A stretch of DNA of 64,000 bases from Hofstenia miamia (GCA_004352715.1 SCFE01000001.1:2278567-2342566), one strand, 5' to 3'; positions 35,301 to 47,816 are shown, counted from the stretch's first letter. Numbers and translations are program-made. The notes: generated by a model not told the origin, from the sequence alone.

Positions 35301-36240
35301 GCAATCCTATTAACTGAAGTTGGGCATTCAGCTTCACTCCCGTGACCAGATTCAACAGAGATCAGCGCTCTGCATGTAAAAGTGTTGCCAGAGATTAATC
35401 ACAATTAGTAGTCACAATTCCAGAGGTAAATTCCTGACCTGGATAGTGGTTACATCCATTGTTCAGTCGGTGGACTGCTACAGTAACCCCAATGAAATGT
35501 CAGCAAGAAAACTATATTTGATAACTTTACAATGATTATAATGAATGAATGAAGACAAATATTTAATTTATTTCAAAAATGCCACATTTTAAAATTTGAT
35601 GAAGTCACAAATTATATAAATGGCATTGTATTTTTGAAAATGCATTCCAAATTTATAATGCTGACATAAGGAAAACTTGTGCGAAGTTTCTATAAACCAA
35701 TCTAGAATTAGATAAGGGAGAACGGAGGGAAGAGGAGACCCTCCTTCCTTAGGCCTCAGGAACTCAAAAAACCGAGGTAGAATAGGGTTACGAAAGTTCA
35801 CAACTTTTTGTGTAGTAATCAAATTTTTAATAAAAAATAAATGTGTACATGCATACAGATCTTTACATTTGAGACTAAAGACTACTAATTTTGTAATTCA
35901 ATTAAGCTGAACAAAAATACATTTTGAATAATTGTGTGTAAACTTTGCATAATTGCATGCACACGTGAGGGATATTCTGACAGGAAAAAATGTAGTGGTT
36001 TACCATAATTTTAGATTATAATAAATTCGCAATAGACAACTTGAATAACATAGAGATTACGGAAAATAGTGAATTTTTTAGAGTTATTAGGATTAAACAG
36101 CATTTAAAATAGATGATTTAAACATTTTTCTCATATGCTTACTATATAAATGCACAAACATAAAGTAAGATTTGAATAAAAACCTTTTTCAGTTTTTAAA
36201 AGTGTGAATAAAGCGATGTATCAATAAGAAGTGTTCACAA
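32320..36240. other. Intronic DNA of the TSR gene, no exon recognised
   Basis: AT-rich with a GC-richer block at 34920-35480 that includes the repeat shared with 27345-27470. A 66-codon minus-strand stretch (33052-33252, reading FWKDWDICLDYNTVINNF) looks coding-like but has no partner and no family I recognise. Confidence 0.45.
35130..35250 (+). repeat. Dispersed repeat related to 27345-27470
   Basis: See 27345-27470. The surrounding 34920-35480 is less AT-rich than its neighbours and is probably all part of one transposon fragment. Confidence 0.6.
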
Positions 36241-36244
36241 AAAA

Positions 36245-36255
36245 TTTCCTTTATA

Positions 36256-36297
<42 letters not shown>

Positions 36298-36298
36298 G
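36245..36298. repeat. (AT)n microsatellite
   Basis: TA run 60 bases before the acceptor of the first TSR exon. Confidence 0.9.
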
Positions 36299-36356
36299 TT
36301 GTTGTTATATTATATTTATGAATTAAATTATATATAAGACATTAGCTTAAATTTAG

Positions 36357-36848
36357 ACTGCACTTGGACACTTTGGAGTAAATGGCAAAGCTGTGTAGAT
36401 CAACAGATGATTTGAACACGTGCAAAGAATATCATTCTTGATGGTATTTGTAAAGAGGGAGCAACAATGCAGCAACAATATTGTAGTGGTGGCAATTCTT
36501 TTAAATACAATACACCTTTACCTTACGGCAATGATATCATACTCCAAAATGAAGGAGGAGAATTTGAACTTAATTATATCTTTTACAACGATATCAATTA
36601 CCATTTTGATTACATATTAATTGATATTTCTTTAAGGAATTCGTCGGGAATATACAATTGCTTATCTGAAGACATCCCAAGTAAGGTTACCGTAGAATTA
36701 GGAGCAAATATGGCACTACCAACCGAATTTGTTGGAGAATATTTATATGTCACAAAGGAACATTTTGATGGACTATCTAAAGAAGAAGTTTCACGATGTA
36801 CACTTGAATGTCACCAACCTGGTTATTACAATTTCATAGAATTGAAAT
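36357..36848 (+). CDS. TSR + unknown domain exon, module A (with in-frame TGA)
   Basis: Exon from acceptor aaatttag (ending 36356) to donor gtaagt (36849): 492 bases, phase 1 in and phase 1 out. It encodes a thrombospondin type 1 repeat beginning CTWTLWSKWQSC (the WxxWxxWxxC core), ending at QQYCSG. The second domain is shared with modules B and C: YNTPLPYG, NYIF, GANMALPTEFVGEYLYVT, then CTLECHQPGYYNFIELKC. An in-frame TGA at 36413-36415 interrupts the TSR just before the TRxK that corresponds to the R-layer strand. Downstream the frame is open to the donor. Two cysteines present in B and C (in YCF and xCxxxG) are absent here. The exon may be a dying paralogue, carry an assembly error, or be skipped. 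Confidence 0.7.
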
Positions 36849-37930
36849 GTAAGTTAATTCAAGTAAGGATAATTTCGAGTTTCTTCTTTATTCATGTATT
36901 TCCGAGAATTTTTCTTATTTAATGTCAATTCAAGTTGAAAATTAGTATTATGCTATTGTATATATGTTAAAAATGTATATCTTAGCCTTACATTTGAATC
37001 TTAGTAAAAGCTTTAGCTTTAAAAAATTTGTTTTTTCAACATTAGCTGTTATAATTTTGATTAACTACATTTCTTAGTGCTAAAAATAACATATTTTTTT
37101 CAAATATTTATTTTCAACTCAACTTTCATGTGATATTATTCATTTTTATAAAACTGCTTAATGCTATCATATATTATTGATATTACAATCATTTGGAAGA
37201 GATATGTGGCTTCAGTTCATTTATGACAAGGATAAATATTACATTTTTATTTTTTATGCAATAGGATTCTTAGCATTTGGTAGCAAAACAGAACAACATA
37301 TTAGAAATAAACTAGGCAAGATTTGTAGGAAAGTCAAAGGCCATTTATGAGTTGAAATTCTACATGTAAAATACACCCATGGGGAGATAAAAGCACCCCA
37401 AGCATAAAACAGCCATTAAGGATAAATGTCAAAAATACTAAGTCAATCTTGATATACTGTAGAATTAGTGGTTGGTTAAAGGTAAACTATTAATTCAGTA
37501 ATCTGACTCTATTTGTACTCTATAGCTATAGAAACAAACAGTATTGACCTGCAACAACCCCAATTACAGCAAGATTATTTATCAGTATTTAAACATAACT
37601 AGTTTTCTTTGGGTTCCTAGAAGAGTTGTGTTCCCCCATTCCACATAACATCACACCAAAGTTCCATCACTAGCTAAGTGTTTCCTAGTAGAAAACAAAT
37701 GGTGCTGCTTTATGTCTCTCACTTTGTATTATCTATCTCAATAAAGTTTATTATCCCTGGACCTACATATAGATAGTAAATAAGATAAATAGCATATAGT
37801 TACCATGCATTCATGCAGGCCAACAGGCATGATTTAACCACAGTGTAAAGTGTTATGTTCATTTGTACAAATGAAAAGGATAGATCAAGCTTTACTAACT
37901 AGCCATATACCTACACATATACCTACACAA
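36849..37930. other. Intron, no exon recognised
   Basis: AT-rich. The expected exon completing the PAN-like module after A was sought and not found by eye. Confidence 0.45.
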
Positions 37931-38040
37931 GTAAGATATAACTTTGCTATTATTTGCTATCAGTTTCTCTGGTTACCACAACTGAGGCCCTATTGCTTAG
38001 TTGGGACCCTAGGGTTTTCCTATTAGTTGCTACTGACCAT
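37930..38040 (+). repeat. Long direct repeat, left copy (possible LTR fragment)
   Basis: Shares agtaagatataactt and, over about 90 bases, accacaac(t/c)(g/a)aggccctatt plus gggaccctagggtttt with 39947-40075, at roughly 85-90 percent identity by eye. Confidence 0.75.
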
Positions 38041-38049
38041 AGTAGCAAT

Positions 38050-39940
38050 TTCTGTTATTCTTCAATCATTTCAGCAGCTAGCTCTTCATTCCAGCTCTTG
38101 ACAGCAGTATATTATGGCCTCTTCTTAATTTGCATGACAGTCTCCCTATGGGTTACTTCTTCTTGCTTGTACTTCATCATGGACATTTTGAGCCACCACT
38201 TGTTAATAATACAATAGACTTGGATACTATTATAGCACCAGATGAAGATATCATAAATCTTTTGTGTAAGCAAAAATCCTTTAGTTCAATTAAGAGGGTC
38301 ATGGTGGCATCAACATCACTGGTGTGTGCATCTTCCTCCCAAATCATGGTGTCAGGATAAAAATGCATAAAGGCAGATCATATTGAGTTAGCATGAGTGA
38401 CCTCAGCAAAGCAAAGAGAGGTGTAGTGGTTATATTAGTACCTGGTTAAAAATTCCAGGTCATTGACATTTGCTCTTAACATAGTAATGACCTTGACACA
38501 TTTAATGACATCATAATACTTGGTCAGCATTTTGAAATTATCAATCTATGCCAGACCACTTACACTGGCAAATAAAATAAATATTCTAGAATCAAGTCAG
38601 GAGATGGCTTGCTTGATTTTTTCTAGTTGAATGCTGATGGGCTACCATTTCTTATACAGATCTGGCAGAGCAATTTTGCCCTCAATGAAGACCCTTTCTT
38701 TGTTGTTGCCTTCAATTAACTTTTTCAGGCTATCTGGTATTCTTCCAATTTGATGGCCATGGCAGTGTTCATGTAGTTCTTACTGGTTGTGGTGTTGACT
38801 GAAACCACCTTCTTCCTCTAGACCATCCATGCAGGAAGTATTAGCAGTGATTTCAAGCAGGAGTCAGCCTACACAGTAGGTTGGTGGTGTGGACGATATT
38901 TTCAAGTTAAGTTTCTCAAAAACAACCCTTTTCTCTAGTGTTGTGGTTCCAATGGTTGCCAAGTTGTTGATCAAACCATTATTGATAGAGCCCTAAAATT
39001 TACTTCTGAGCCTGTGGTTCTTCAGTGATGCACTCAACATTGAGGGCTAGTTGTCATTCTGGAAACTGAATTGGAACTAATTTATCCTTTGTAAGCATTT
39101 CCATTAGGAAGATCTTCAAGAGTCTGATAACATCCTTGTCAGATATCTCCCCATATTTATACTCTTGGCAACCTCTGAAGACTTGACAATCATGAGGATT
39201 CTTTCTTTGTCTGTGACTTACCACTTCATAATGTGTCTCTGCTTTGTAATGCTAAACTTCTCCAGATTGACTTACTCAAGTACTTCTTGGTTTTTGAAGA
39301 TACTTTGACAGCAGAGGATGCTAGCAGTTCCCCTTTGTGAAAGAATTGCTCAGGAGTTTTCATTACTTGCTCTACAACTGTGATGTTAGTGATCTTATCT
39401 AATCATTGGGCCTCACATAGCATTTAAACTATTTTGTTTTAGAGGCACTGGGGGCAGTTGTACCCTTTGATATTGAACAAAGTCTGATTTTTTGTGAGCA
39501 AGTTGCACTGCTCTACTATATAATGGAATATACAAGTGCAGGAACTTCCCTGTTTGATAAGTAATCACATACATAAAGGTCCAAAAACTGTAGGAAAATA
39601 GTTAAACTTGGTATTGCATGTAGCACCCCACATGTAACATTTTAAAATGTTGTTAAGGATATTAAGATCAGCATGGCAGATGCCTAATTTATTACTAATA
39701 ATCATAGGGCTAACTAATTGATTGTTATAAATGAGTTACAGCTTTTCCTACATATATTACAAAATGATTTAATACATGTAATTTGTTTACACTTCTCCTA
39801 CATTAGGAAAGCTTAAATTAAACAACACAATCCTTAACTTGAGGGGAAAGCAAATACTGCACTGATTTGTTTGAATAATATTGAAATGAGAGAAAGAATT
39901 CACTTACAAAACAACTAATAAGATATATATTAAAAAATAT
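38050..39940 (-). other. Unassigned mobile-element interior with minus-strand coding-like sequence
   Basis: Between the direct repeats the minus strand reads as degenerate protein. Examples are HYEVVSHRQRKNPHDCQVF and DVIRLLKIFLMEMLTKDK near 39080-39240, and NFKMLTKYYDVIKCVKVITM near 38480-38540. No catalytic motif is visible, so I cannot say whether this is a retroelement or another class. The flanking direct repeats make an LTR-type or similar element plausible. Confidence 0.4.
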
Positions 39941-39946
39941 TTAGTA

Positions 39947-40075
39947 AGATATAACTTATATCAGGGGTAACCAAGGAAACTTTTGCTATTAGTCACTACC
40001 AGTTTCCCTTGTTACCACAACCAAGGCCCTATTGTTTAGGTGGGACCCTAGGGTTTTGCTATTAGATGCTATCAG
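39947..40075 (+). repeat. Long direct repeat, right copy
   Basis: Partner of 37930-38040. Confidence 0.75.
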
Positions 40076-40680
40076 CCTAATAGGTGCAACCAATTAAATA
40101 TAGAGGCCCCAATTGTTCCCTGAGTGACACTACAATACAATCAAGTGCAAACAGATTTTTTTGGTATGAAAAGTACCCAAAACAGTTCACAATAGTGCTG
40201 AGTTTTGTTATGTTATTCTTACCAAATTTCTTACTACATACATGTTAATATCTGTCAAGCACAGATACTAAGACAACTTTTTCTGCATGATGCTAACTTG
40301 TATTTATTTTTCTGATGCACCCTGTGATTCAGTAACATCAGACATCAAAGCTTCTCAAGAATTAATTAGGAAATCTTGGTCATGACTAGCACAGATGTGT
40401 AAGAAATACAAGAAGTCTGATCAAGCTGGACATCATTTGAAAATAGTGAAAGGTGATTGAATAGATTAGCCATGGAATTCAATTAAATAATCCAAGGATG
40501 TACTGGAATTTGCTAAAATTTATCTTGCCTATCAGATTTTACCAGATAACATATATGTAATTTTATTGTTAAATTCAGAAATAAACTTCAAGAAATTCAT
40601 TATCTGATGGAACTAAATATGGTAAATTCATGTAAATTAATTTTAAAAAAATTGAAACTACTCTAAAGGCAGATATAATG
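40076..40680. other. Intronic/intergenic, nothing recognised
   Basis: AT-rich with no supported feature. Confidence 0.4.
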
Positions 40681-40744
40681 TAGAGTCGCTCGGGGAAATT
40701 TAGTGCTATTTATATCTTTTTATTTCGATCTAAATCCATTGTAT

Positions 40745-40769
40745 TTTGACGTCACTATGACGTTCCTTT
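40745..40769. promoter_or_regulatory. CRE-like palindrome tgacgtca with adjacent half site
   Basis: A perfect tgacgtca octamer, the binding site of CREB/ATF bZIP factors, is followed six bases later by tgacgt. It lies about 180 bases upstream of the 200-bp direct repeat at 40931-41130 and of a donor-like cag|gtaaaa at about 40905. It may belong to an LTR or a promoter; the role is inferred. Confidence 0.4.
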
Positions 40770-40930
40770 TTCGAGATTAGTTTTGTTGCTATCAGTTTTG
40801 TGTCCCCTCGTCGGTGCTTTTGTTTTGCTCAAATTTAATTTACGAGGGAAAATTATTGCAAACATGTTAAACCACGTTGAATATCGATTATTGTAAACAA
40901 AGGCAGGTAAAAATGAATCTTTTTGTATTT

Positions 40931-41130
40931 AAACTGAGGACACTGTAGCTAATGTTCAATAGACTTTGTCTACGCTTAACTACCTCTCTTACCGTTGTAA
41001 CTTGTATTTATTTATTACTTTAAATGATAATTATTGCTTAAGATCGGCGACAATTCGGGAGTGCTTTCATTAGCACGGGGCGACAAGTTGCTTCTGGGGA
41101 TCATTCGATCTTTCCAGTCCGAATTGTGGT
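40931..41130 (+). repeat. 200-bp direct repeat, left copy
   Basis: Matches 42267-42466 with three mismatches in 200 bases. Immediately after it comes gtaacatcctccacctagct, continuing to an AATAAA at about 41188; tgtaacatcc... is a typical gypsy-LTR type start. The 1000-N gap begins at 41263. Confidence 0.9.
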
Positions 41131-41262
41131 GTAACATCCTCCACCTAGCTTGTTACGCCGTGTTTAATCACTGCTAAGGGATGCTTAATAAACTGCGGGT
41201 GAGGTGTTACCCATTTGTTGATCCATCAAATTTCTCTTTCTTATTAACTAGTTACGTTAATT

Positions 41263-42262
41263 NNNNNNNNNNNNNNNNNNNNNNNNNNNNNNNNNNNNNN
41301 NNNNNNNNNNNNNNNNNNNNNNNNNNNNNNNNNNNNNNNNNNNNNNNNNNNNNNNNNNNNNNNNNNNNNNNNNNNNNNNNNNNNNNNNNNNNNNNNNNNN
41401 NNNNNNNNNNNNNNNNNNNNNNNNNNNNNNNNNNNNNNNNNNNNNNNNNNNNNNNNNNNNNNNNNNNNNNNNNNNNNNNNNNNNNNNNNNNNNNNNNNNN
41501 NNNNNNNNNNNNNNNNNNNNNNNNNNNNNNNNNNNNNNNNNNNNNNNNNNNNNNNNNNNNNNNNNNNNNNNNNNNNNNNNNNNNNNNNNNNNNNNNNNNN
41601 NNNNNNNNNNNNNNNNNNNNNNNNNNNNNNNNNNNNNNNNNNNNNNNNNNNNNNNNNNNNNNNNNNNNNNNNNNNNNNNNNNNNNNNNNNNNNNNNNNNN
41701 NNNNNNNNNNNNNNNNNNNNNNNNNNNNNNNNNNNNNNNNNNNNNNNNNNNNNNNNNNNNNNNNNNNNNNNNNNNNNNNNNNNNNNNNNNNNNNNNNNNN
41801 NNNNNNNNNNNNNNNNNNNNNNNNNNNNNNNNNNNNNNNNNNNNNNNNNNNNNNNNNNNNNNNNNNNNNNNNNNNNNNNNNNNNNNNNNNNNNNNNNNNN
41901 NNNNNNNNNNNNNNNNNNNNNNNNNNNNNNNNNNNNNNNNNNNNNNNNNNNNNNNNNNNNNNNNNNNNNNNNNNNNNNNNNNNNNNNNNNNNNNNNNNNN
42001 NNNNNNNNNNNNNNNNNNNNNNNNNNNNNNNNNNNNNNNNNNNNNNNNNNNNNNNNNNNNNNNNNNNNNNNNNNNNNNNNNNNNNNNNNNNNNNNNNNNN
42101 NNNNNNNNNNNNNNNNNNNNNNNNNNNNNNNNNNNNNNNNNNNNNNNNNNNNNNNNNNNNNNNNNNNNNNNNNNNNNNNNNNNNNNNNNNNNNNNNNNNN
42201 NNNNNNNNNNNNNNNNNNNNNNNNNNNNNNNNNNNNNNNNNNNNNNNNNNNNNNNNNNNNNN
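41263..42262. other. Assembly gap, 1000 N
   Basis: Exactly 1000 Ns, so probably a fixed-size scaffold gap. Open frames that span it are meaningless. Confidence 0.99.
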
Positions 42263-42266
42263 ATAA

Positions 42267-42466
42267 AAACTGAGAACACTGTAGCTAATGATCAATAGAC
42301 TTTGTCTACGCTTAACTACCTCTCTTACCGTTGTAACTTGTATTTATTTATTACTTTAAATGATAATTATTGCTTAAGATCGGCGACAATTCGGGAGTGC
42401 TTTCATTAGCACGGGGCGACAAGTTGCTTCTGGGGATCTTTCGATCTTTCCAGTCCGAATTGTGGT
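42267..42466 (+). repeat. 200-bp direct repeat, right copy
   Basis: Partner of 40931-41130. After it the sequence continues tctctaagttatg, unlike the left copy. Either two LTR-like copies or the same locus represented twice across the gap. Confidence 0.9.
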
Positions 42467-43395
42467 TCTCTAAGTTATGTATACGGTTACGCATATGGAA
42501 ATAATAAATCTCTCGTTCGTATTTCAACACGTACATGCACTTATAAGATCTAACACTGTGATGATACCATGCTGTTGGCTAGCACGAATATCTGGCAATT
42601 ACAGATTATTTAATAGTTAGCTGAGAGATAACAATGAAAATGAGAAGTAGGTTGTTTTTTTTTTGATTGAGATAGAAATTAAACAAGTGAGACAGATAGG
42701 GTAGCACCAGTCAATAGGTTAAGCACTTTTCTTCTGGAAGTTCTGCTTCGGCTGGAAGCCATAGGAATTGGTCATCTTGGTTGTTACCTAAAGTAGTTTC
42801 GTTACTTGGATGAATTACCAATGTTACATCTATTAATGTTATAAGTTCTAATCTAACCTGTTTCTTGGAATCGTGGCTGTATTGAACACTAACTAACCTT
42901 CTGCAGAGTCAATCGAGTTTCTAGCTAAGTCTTACCAGCCACCGATTCTACAATAAACTTGTTGATTCTGAATCAGTTGACACTAAAATGAGGTTTTTGC
43001 ACCATTAAGCTGCAGAGATACACCATTTTTCAAAATGTGACAACTTCTTACATTGCTTGAACTGATTACATCAACAGTTTTCACTGAAACTAGCAAAAAC
43101 AATTAAAATATGTTCTTAAATGTTAATATATTTTTGAAAACAAATTATTTTTTTGACTTTCTCTAATAATGCAGACTACTTAAGACAACTTTGAAGATTA
43201 CTGGGTCTAGTGTTAATGCATAAAAAGAATATAGTCATTTTTCATCAAAAATACAACATATGCAATTCAACACAAGCATACAAAGTAATGATGCAATTTA
43301 CAAATAATCAATTTGTACTTTACTAGTACTAGACAATATAATCTAGTTAATGACTGATGAAATATCATAACTTAAAATGATCCATCACATTCTCC
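42467..43395. other. Probably the 3' part of the minus-strand gypsy relic; no clear motif
   Basis: Lies just downstream, in minus-strand sense, of the integrase C-terminus. No intact ORF. Confidence 0.35.
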
Positions 43396-44400
43396 TAGGT
43401 TAAGAATCAAAACCAAATTGATGAGACCTGCATTGAATTCTACTTGTACAGCATAATTCTTTAGATGTATCTATTGTAGTTGATATGGCTTTGGAATTGT
43501 GAGGTGTTTCTGTCAATAGCACTTTATCCTTATCAGAACAAGAGGAAGAGGGATGCACAATAGGTACTTCTTATTAATAATTCAACATTATAAGTGGCTG
43601 GATTACCATTCATTGTTGGTAATATATTAGACTGATCTCTGTTGTTTCCTATTGCTGATATCTGGTAGTCAACACTAGTATTGTCATCTACTTTTTTGGC
43701 AGAAGCAAAAATACATATGATTGCTTCTCTTCCATCAGAATGTTGTATATGAGCATACTTAGGATTTGCTTTAAACATGTTACTTCTTCAACAAGGGGAT
43801 CATATTTGCTGTTTCAAACATGTTTCTTTAAATACACTTGTTCAGGATTAAACAGCCAGCTAGTAATAGTGTTGCTGTAGGAGGATTGGTGGAGAAAAAG
43901 AATAAGTGCTCTTTCATTATTCAAAATGCATAGTAACAAACACAGAGAGTGTAAAGCATCATACATGCAAGCTTCCCAGTAATTGTTAGGTAAATCATGA
44001 GAATGTAAAACAAGAAATTGATTTCAAAAGAATCACATTAAACCTCTCACATTTGCCATTTCTGGCAGGATTATAATGTGTTGTTCTGCTTGTTGCAATA
44101 CCAGGAGAATAAAGAAAACTTTGTAATTCACCTGACAAAAATAATGATCCTTGATCAGAATGAATATAAGATGGCATACCAAAAAGTGAAAATTAGCATC
44201 AAGTCATGGCATTTTAAAAATTGTAAAGCAAGTATTTGCTGCTTTAATACTTTTGACAAATCACAAGTGGACATTTAGCTCCATGTTGATTTTAGCAAGC
44301 AGACCTTTTCACACAGAAATTATCTATGTGGACTGTAGAAACAAAACAGTGACAGGTACTTGTTAAGGTTACAAATATGTTTGCAGTAATCTCTATAAAT
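43396..44400 (-). pseudogene. Second Ty3/gypsy relic: integrase core and C-terminus
   Basis: Minus strand. FSLFGMPSYIHSDQGSLFLS and GIATSRTTHYNPARNGKCER (44020-44200) match the integrase core around its second catalytic Asp and the YNPxGNGxCERxN block. Downstream, WEACMYDALHSL, then VYLKKHV followed by NSKYDPLVEEV, and ANPKYAHIQHSDGREA (43600-43990) match the integrase C-terminal region of one well-defined gypsy clade (PVLLKRHVRxSKxDPLVxEVELLxANPxYAxVRxxDGREx). A few stops and frame changes break it. It differs in clade from the 15-20 kb element. Upstream pol and gag parts are not recognised; 44400-44700 may contain remains. Confidence 0.85.
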
Positions 44401-44789
44401 ATGTACAAAGTTAAACATTTAATTGATGGAGAATAAACTCCTTCAAAGTTCATTTATATTTATTTGGTTTGCTTAATTATTAAATAGTGTGCAGCAAAGC
44501 AGTCAATGCATGTAGTGATCAAAAGCTGTTGCAAGGGGAAATTGATTTGGTGCCTTGATCTTTACATGCATCTAAGTGAAGTGTATGAATAAGGATTTTT
44601 ACAACATGTTTAGCTGGCTACTGATCTTGAATTTCTACATGTAGTAATAAATTCACAATAAGGCTAGTCAGCCAACCCTAGGAATGTTACTTATTTATTA
44701 TCTTGTTTTAGATCTAAATTTGCTACAACTTAGGAGACCTATAAAGAGACTGATAATGGCTGTATTTCATATTATATTGTATTATTATT

Positions 44790-44972
44790 GATTGTATCTA
44801 TTTTATATGTAGGTTAGGAAGCTGCTTTAGTTTGTATGTAGTTTTATCTTTTTTATCTTTTTGCAGCTAGTGTCATGCATTTTTTTTGATTGTATCTATT
44901 TTATATGTAGGATAAGAAGCTGCTTTAATTATTATATAGCTTTTATTTTTAGCAGCTAGTGTCTCTCCATCT
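44790..44972 (+). repeat. Tandem duplication, unit 98 bp
   Basis: The unit begins gattgtatctattttatatg at 44790 and again at 44888; both include gaagctgcttta and gcagctagtgtc. Just under two copies. Confidence 0.9.
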
Positions 44973-47816
44973 TTGTGTATTACTTATATTATTAAACCAC
45001 ACATTGTTGAGTGTCAAATTGTGACTGATATTTATTATCACCAAATAGTTAGGGCACACATAATAAATATTGTCCTTGTGAGCATGAGCTGAGTTGCTGG
45101 AATATGGAATCCTCAGAGTGGCAGATGGACACTTGGTGAATGGATACTGCTCAGGCAGTTGCCCACAAACAATTGGAGTATGTTGGAGCTACCTAAAAAG
45201 TAGGAGTTACTTGTTACACTTGTTTGAAACTCAATATAGTTCAAGAGTAAAGTGTATGATATAACAACAGAGTTCAACTAGATAGACATTGCCCTTCTAT
45301 AGAGAAACTGTATGGCTGTGTTACTAAATATATACTCTTAAAGGCACATCTCAGCCTGGGTGATGATTCTACAATAACACTGGGCATGACTGCCAAACAT
45401 ATTAAATTTTCTAAATATGTTCTATTCATCAGGCAATGGTAAAGATTGATAATTCAAACACACTTTGTGGTGATATTGTCAATCTTCTTGAAGAATATCA
45501 TTCATACCTATGAAATTGATTGAGATTATCAAGAATATTTGTATATTTAATCACTAGACGCATTCCCTTTCATAGCCTAAAACAACTTTTAAGTGCAGCA
45601 AATAAAGAGAACATATCAAGAGAACGCAATGATATTTCTAACAAAACATATTGAAAACTTTAAAATCATTGCTAAGTTGAAATACTGTTGAATTTCACTT
45701 TCTAGTTTAAATCCACTTACAATAATATAGTGTCTCCAAGAAATATTGATTTTATTTCAAACTTCTTGAAATCAATTTTCTCTAAGAATCCTTAAAGCCC
45801 TCAATGATTTCAAAATCTTTAATTAACATTTTCATAATTAATGTAACATCCTCTACAAGGCTTTGTCATCTGCTTTCCTTATTATACTGTTATAATTAGA
45901 ATGATACATTAGTGGGTAGGGATGTACTATTCTTATTCTGCTTAACTTCTACATTGTTAATTCCATTAACTGTAATTAACAGATGATATAATGAACACTA
46001 TTTAGGTGACGAAGCTTCGCAGCATCATTTCTAGTGATTGTGCATCCGCCCAAGGTGAATGTCCACATCCAGTAACAACCACTCTTCTATGTTCCAGTTG
46101 AATGAGTTCCACTTCTCAGCTCAGCAATGTAACTTATGTGTACCCTATCTTAGCTTGGTGCTTACTCAAGAAAAGACACAAGCCGACTTAGTCTCTATTT
46201 GTAACATGTACAGTATGCTCGCAACCTGAACTGTTACTATCTGTTTACAATATTGTATTTGGCCATTACCAAAATATATTGGCTTTAATAAGTTAATTAA
46301 ATATCTAGCAGCTTCCAATCCTACATGTAATAATCGATACATGCTCAGTCACATCATTGGTCAAATTATAGTAATTAATTTAGACCTAAAACAATGTAAA
46401 TATAAATTCCTAAGTTTGGCTTTCTAGCCTTATCTCGAATTTGTTATCATTAATACATATAAGAGAATGATCAATAGTAAGCTAAACGAAATTAAAAACT
46501 CATAACTATAGTCCTGACATAAGTGCACTTTCATGGCTTGGCACAAGGAACCTTGAATCATTACCATGATGGATCCTCGCCACTACTAAACACCGCTTGT
46601 TTAGCTTGACATTCTATTAAGTAATCAAACCATAGTAGAAAATAAGTAAAAGAATTCCAAAGAAATTTCTTTATCAATTGTTACAACGAAATTGAATCTA
46701 TTTATAGTTAACTTGAAAAAGTACATGTCGATTTCAAAATTTGAATTGTTCATTTGCCAATATGGCTAAAAATAATTGAAGCAAATTCGCACCCTTCGTT
46801 TTGCCAAATCAGTAAGATCAACAAATACTAATTCATAATAAATTACACTGATATTTCTTGGTTGCATAATAAAAAAAAAATTTAAGTTGATAATAAGTTT
46901 TATAATATATTTCTAATCACATTTTAAATTCAATCTTAAGTTTCCTTAACTGAATTTCTTTCTTAGCAGCTTAATTTGTTGGATGATGCTCTATTAACTT
47001 TCAAATATTGAAGTTTACTAAGTTCTTAGCTGCTTACAGCCAGTAACTTTGGAACCATATAATATAATAAAAGGCTATACTTAAAATTTTAAATTTGCCA
47101 ATTTTTTTTGAAGTAATTTCCTACAAGAACTGGCCCTATATTTCCAGTAGTAATACAATAGAAATTTCGTAAAAGTTTGTATTTTTCAGAGATTTATATA
47201 ATTATAATTAACTGTTTCCTGAAAGTCTTGGATTTCATGTCCTCATCTTATAATTTGGAAGTACATATAATGCAAATATCTTAAAAGCGATAGTTTTTTT
47301 TTAAAAAAATAGTTTTTTTATTAGAGTGTAGTCATAATATTCTCTTCTTGAAAATATTGAGTAATGATGTATCCTTCCACTCTGAGGCCACACACATACA
47401 CAAATGCAGACACAGAACGTACCATTGGATTAGCAAAGAATTTTTGTGAAAAAATCGTTTGGACTAATATTAAACAGATTAGCTTTAATAAAATATGCTA
47501 AAAGAAACAAAACATTTAATAACATTTAAAATTTCCAGTGTGAAAATCTTTGCTAAGATAAAAGAAAACTATTAAATTAGTGTAAGCCACGGGGCAAATA
47601 TTCAGCTCTTACCAACTAAAATGGGGATAAATTGGATATTAGACATTTATCAAAAAATAAACTTTATGACTGACTACATATACCCTATTCAGTCTTCAAA
47701 ATTATTAGCAATAATTGTTGCTGACGAGAGATAGTGCAGAAATGTAACAATTACACAATATTTGGTTGATAATTTTAAAGTAAGGCTTTGTTTTATCTAA
47801 AGCTTCTCAAATTTAG
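44973..47816. other. Intronic DNA of the TSR gene, no exon recognised
   Basis: AT-rich, with no ORF that carries a motif. Confidence 0.45.

Noticed and set aside
37954-38360. Plus-strand frames of 76-87 codons
   Set aside because: They start in the direct repeat at 37930 and run antisense to the coding-like minus strand of the element.
41181-42295. Long open frames of more than 300 codons
   Set aside because: They consist almost wholly of the 1000-N gap and carry no sequence information.
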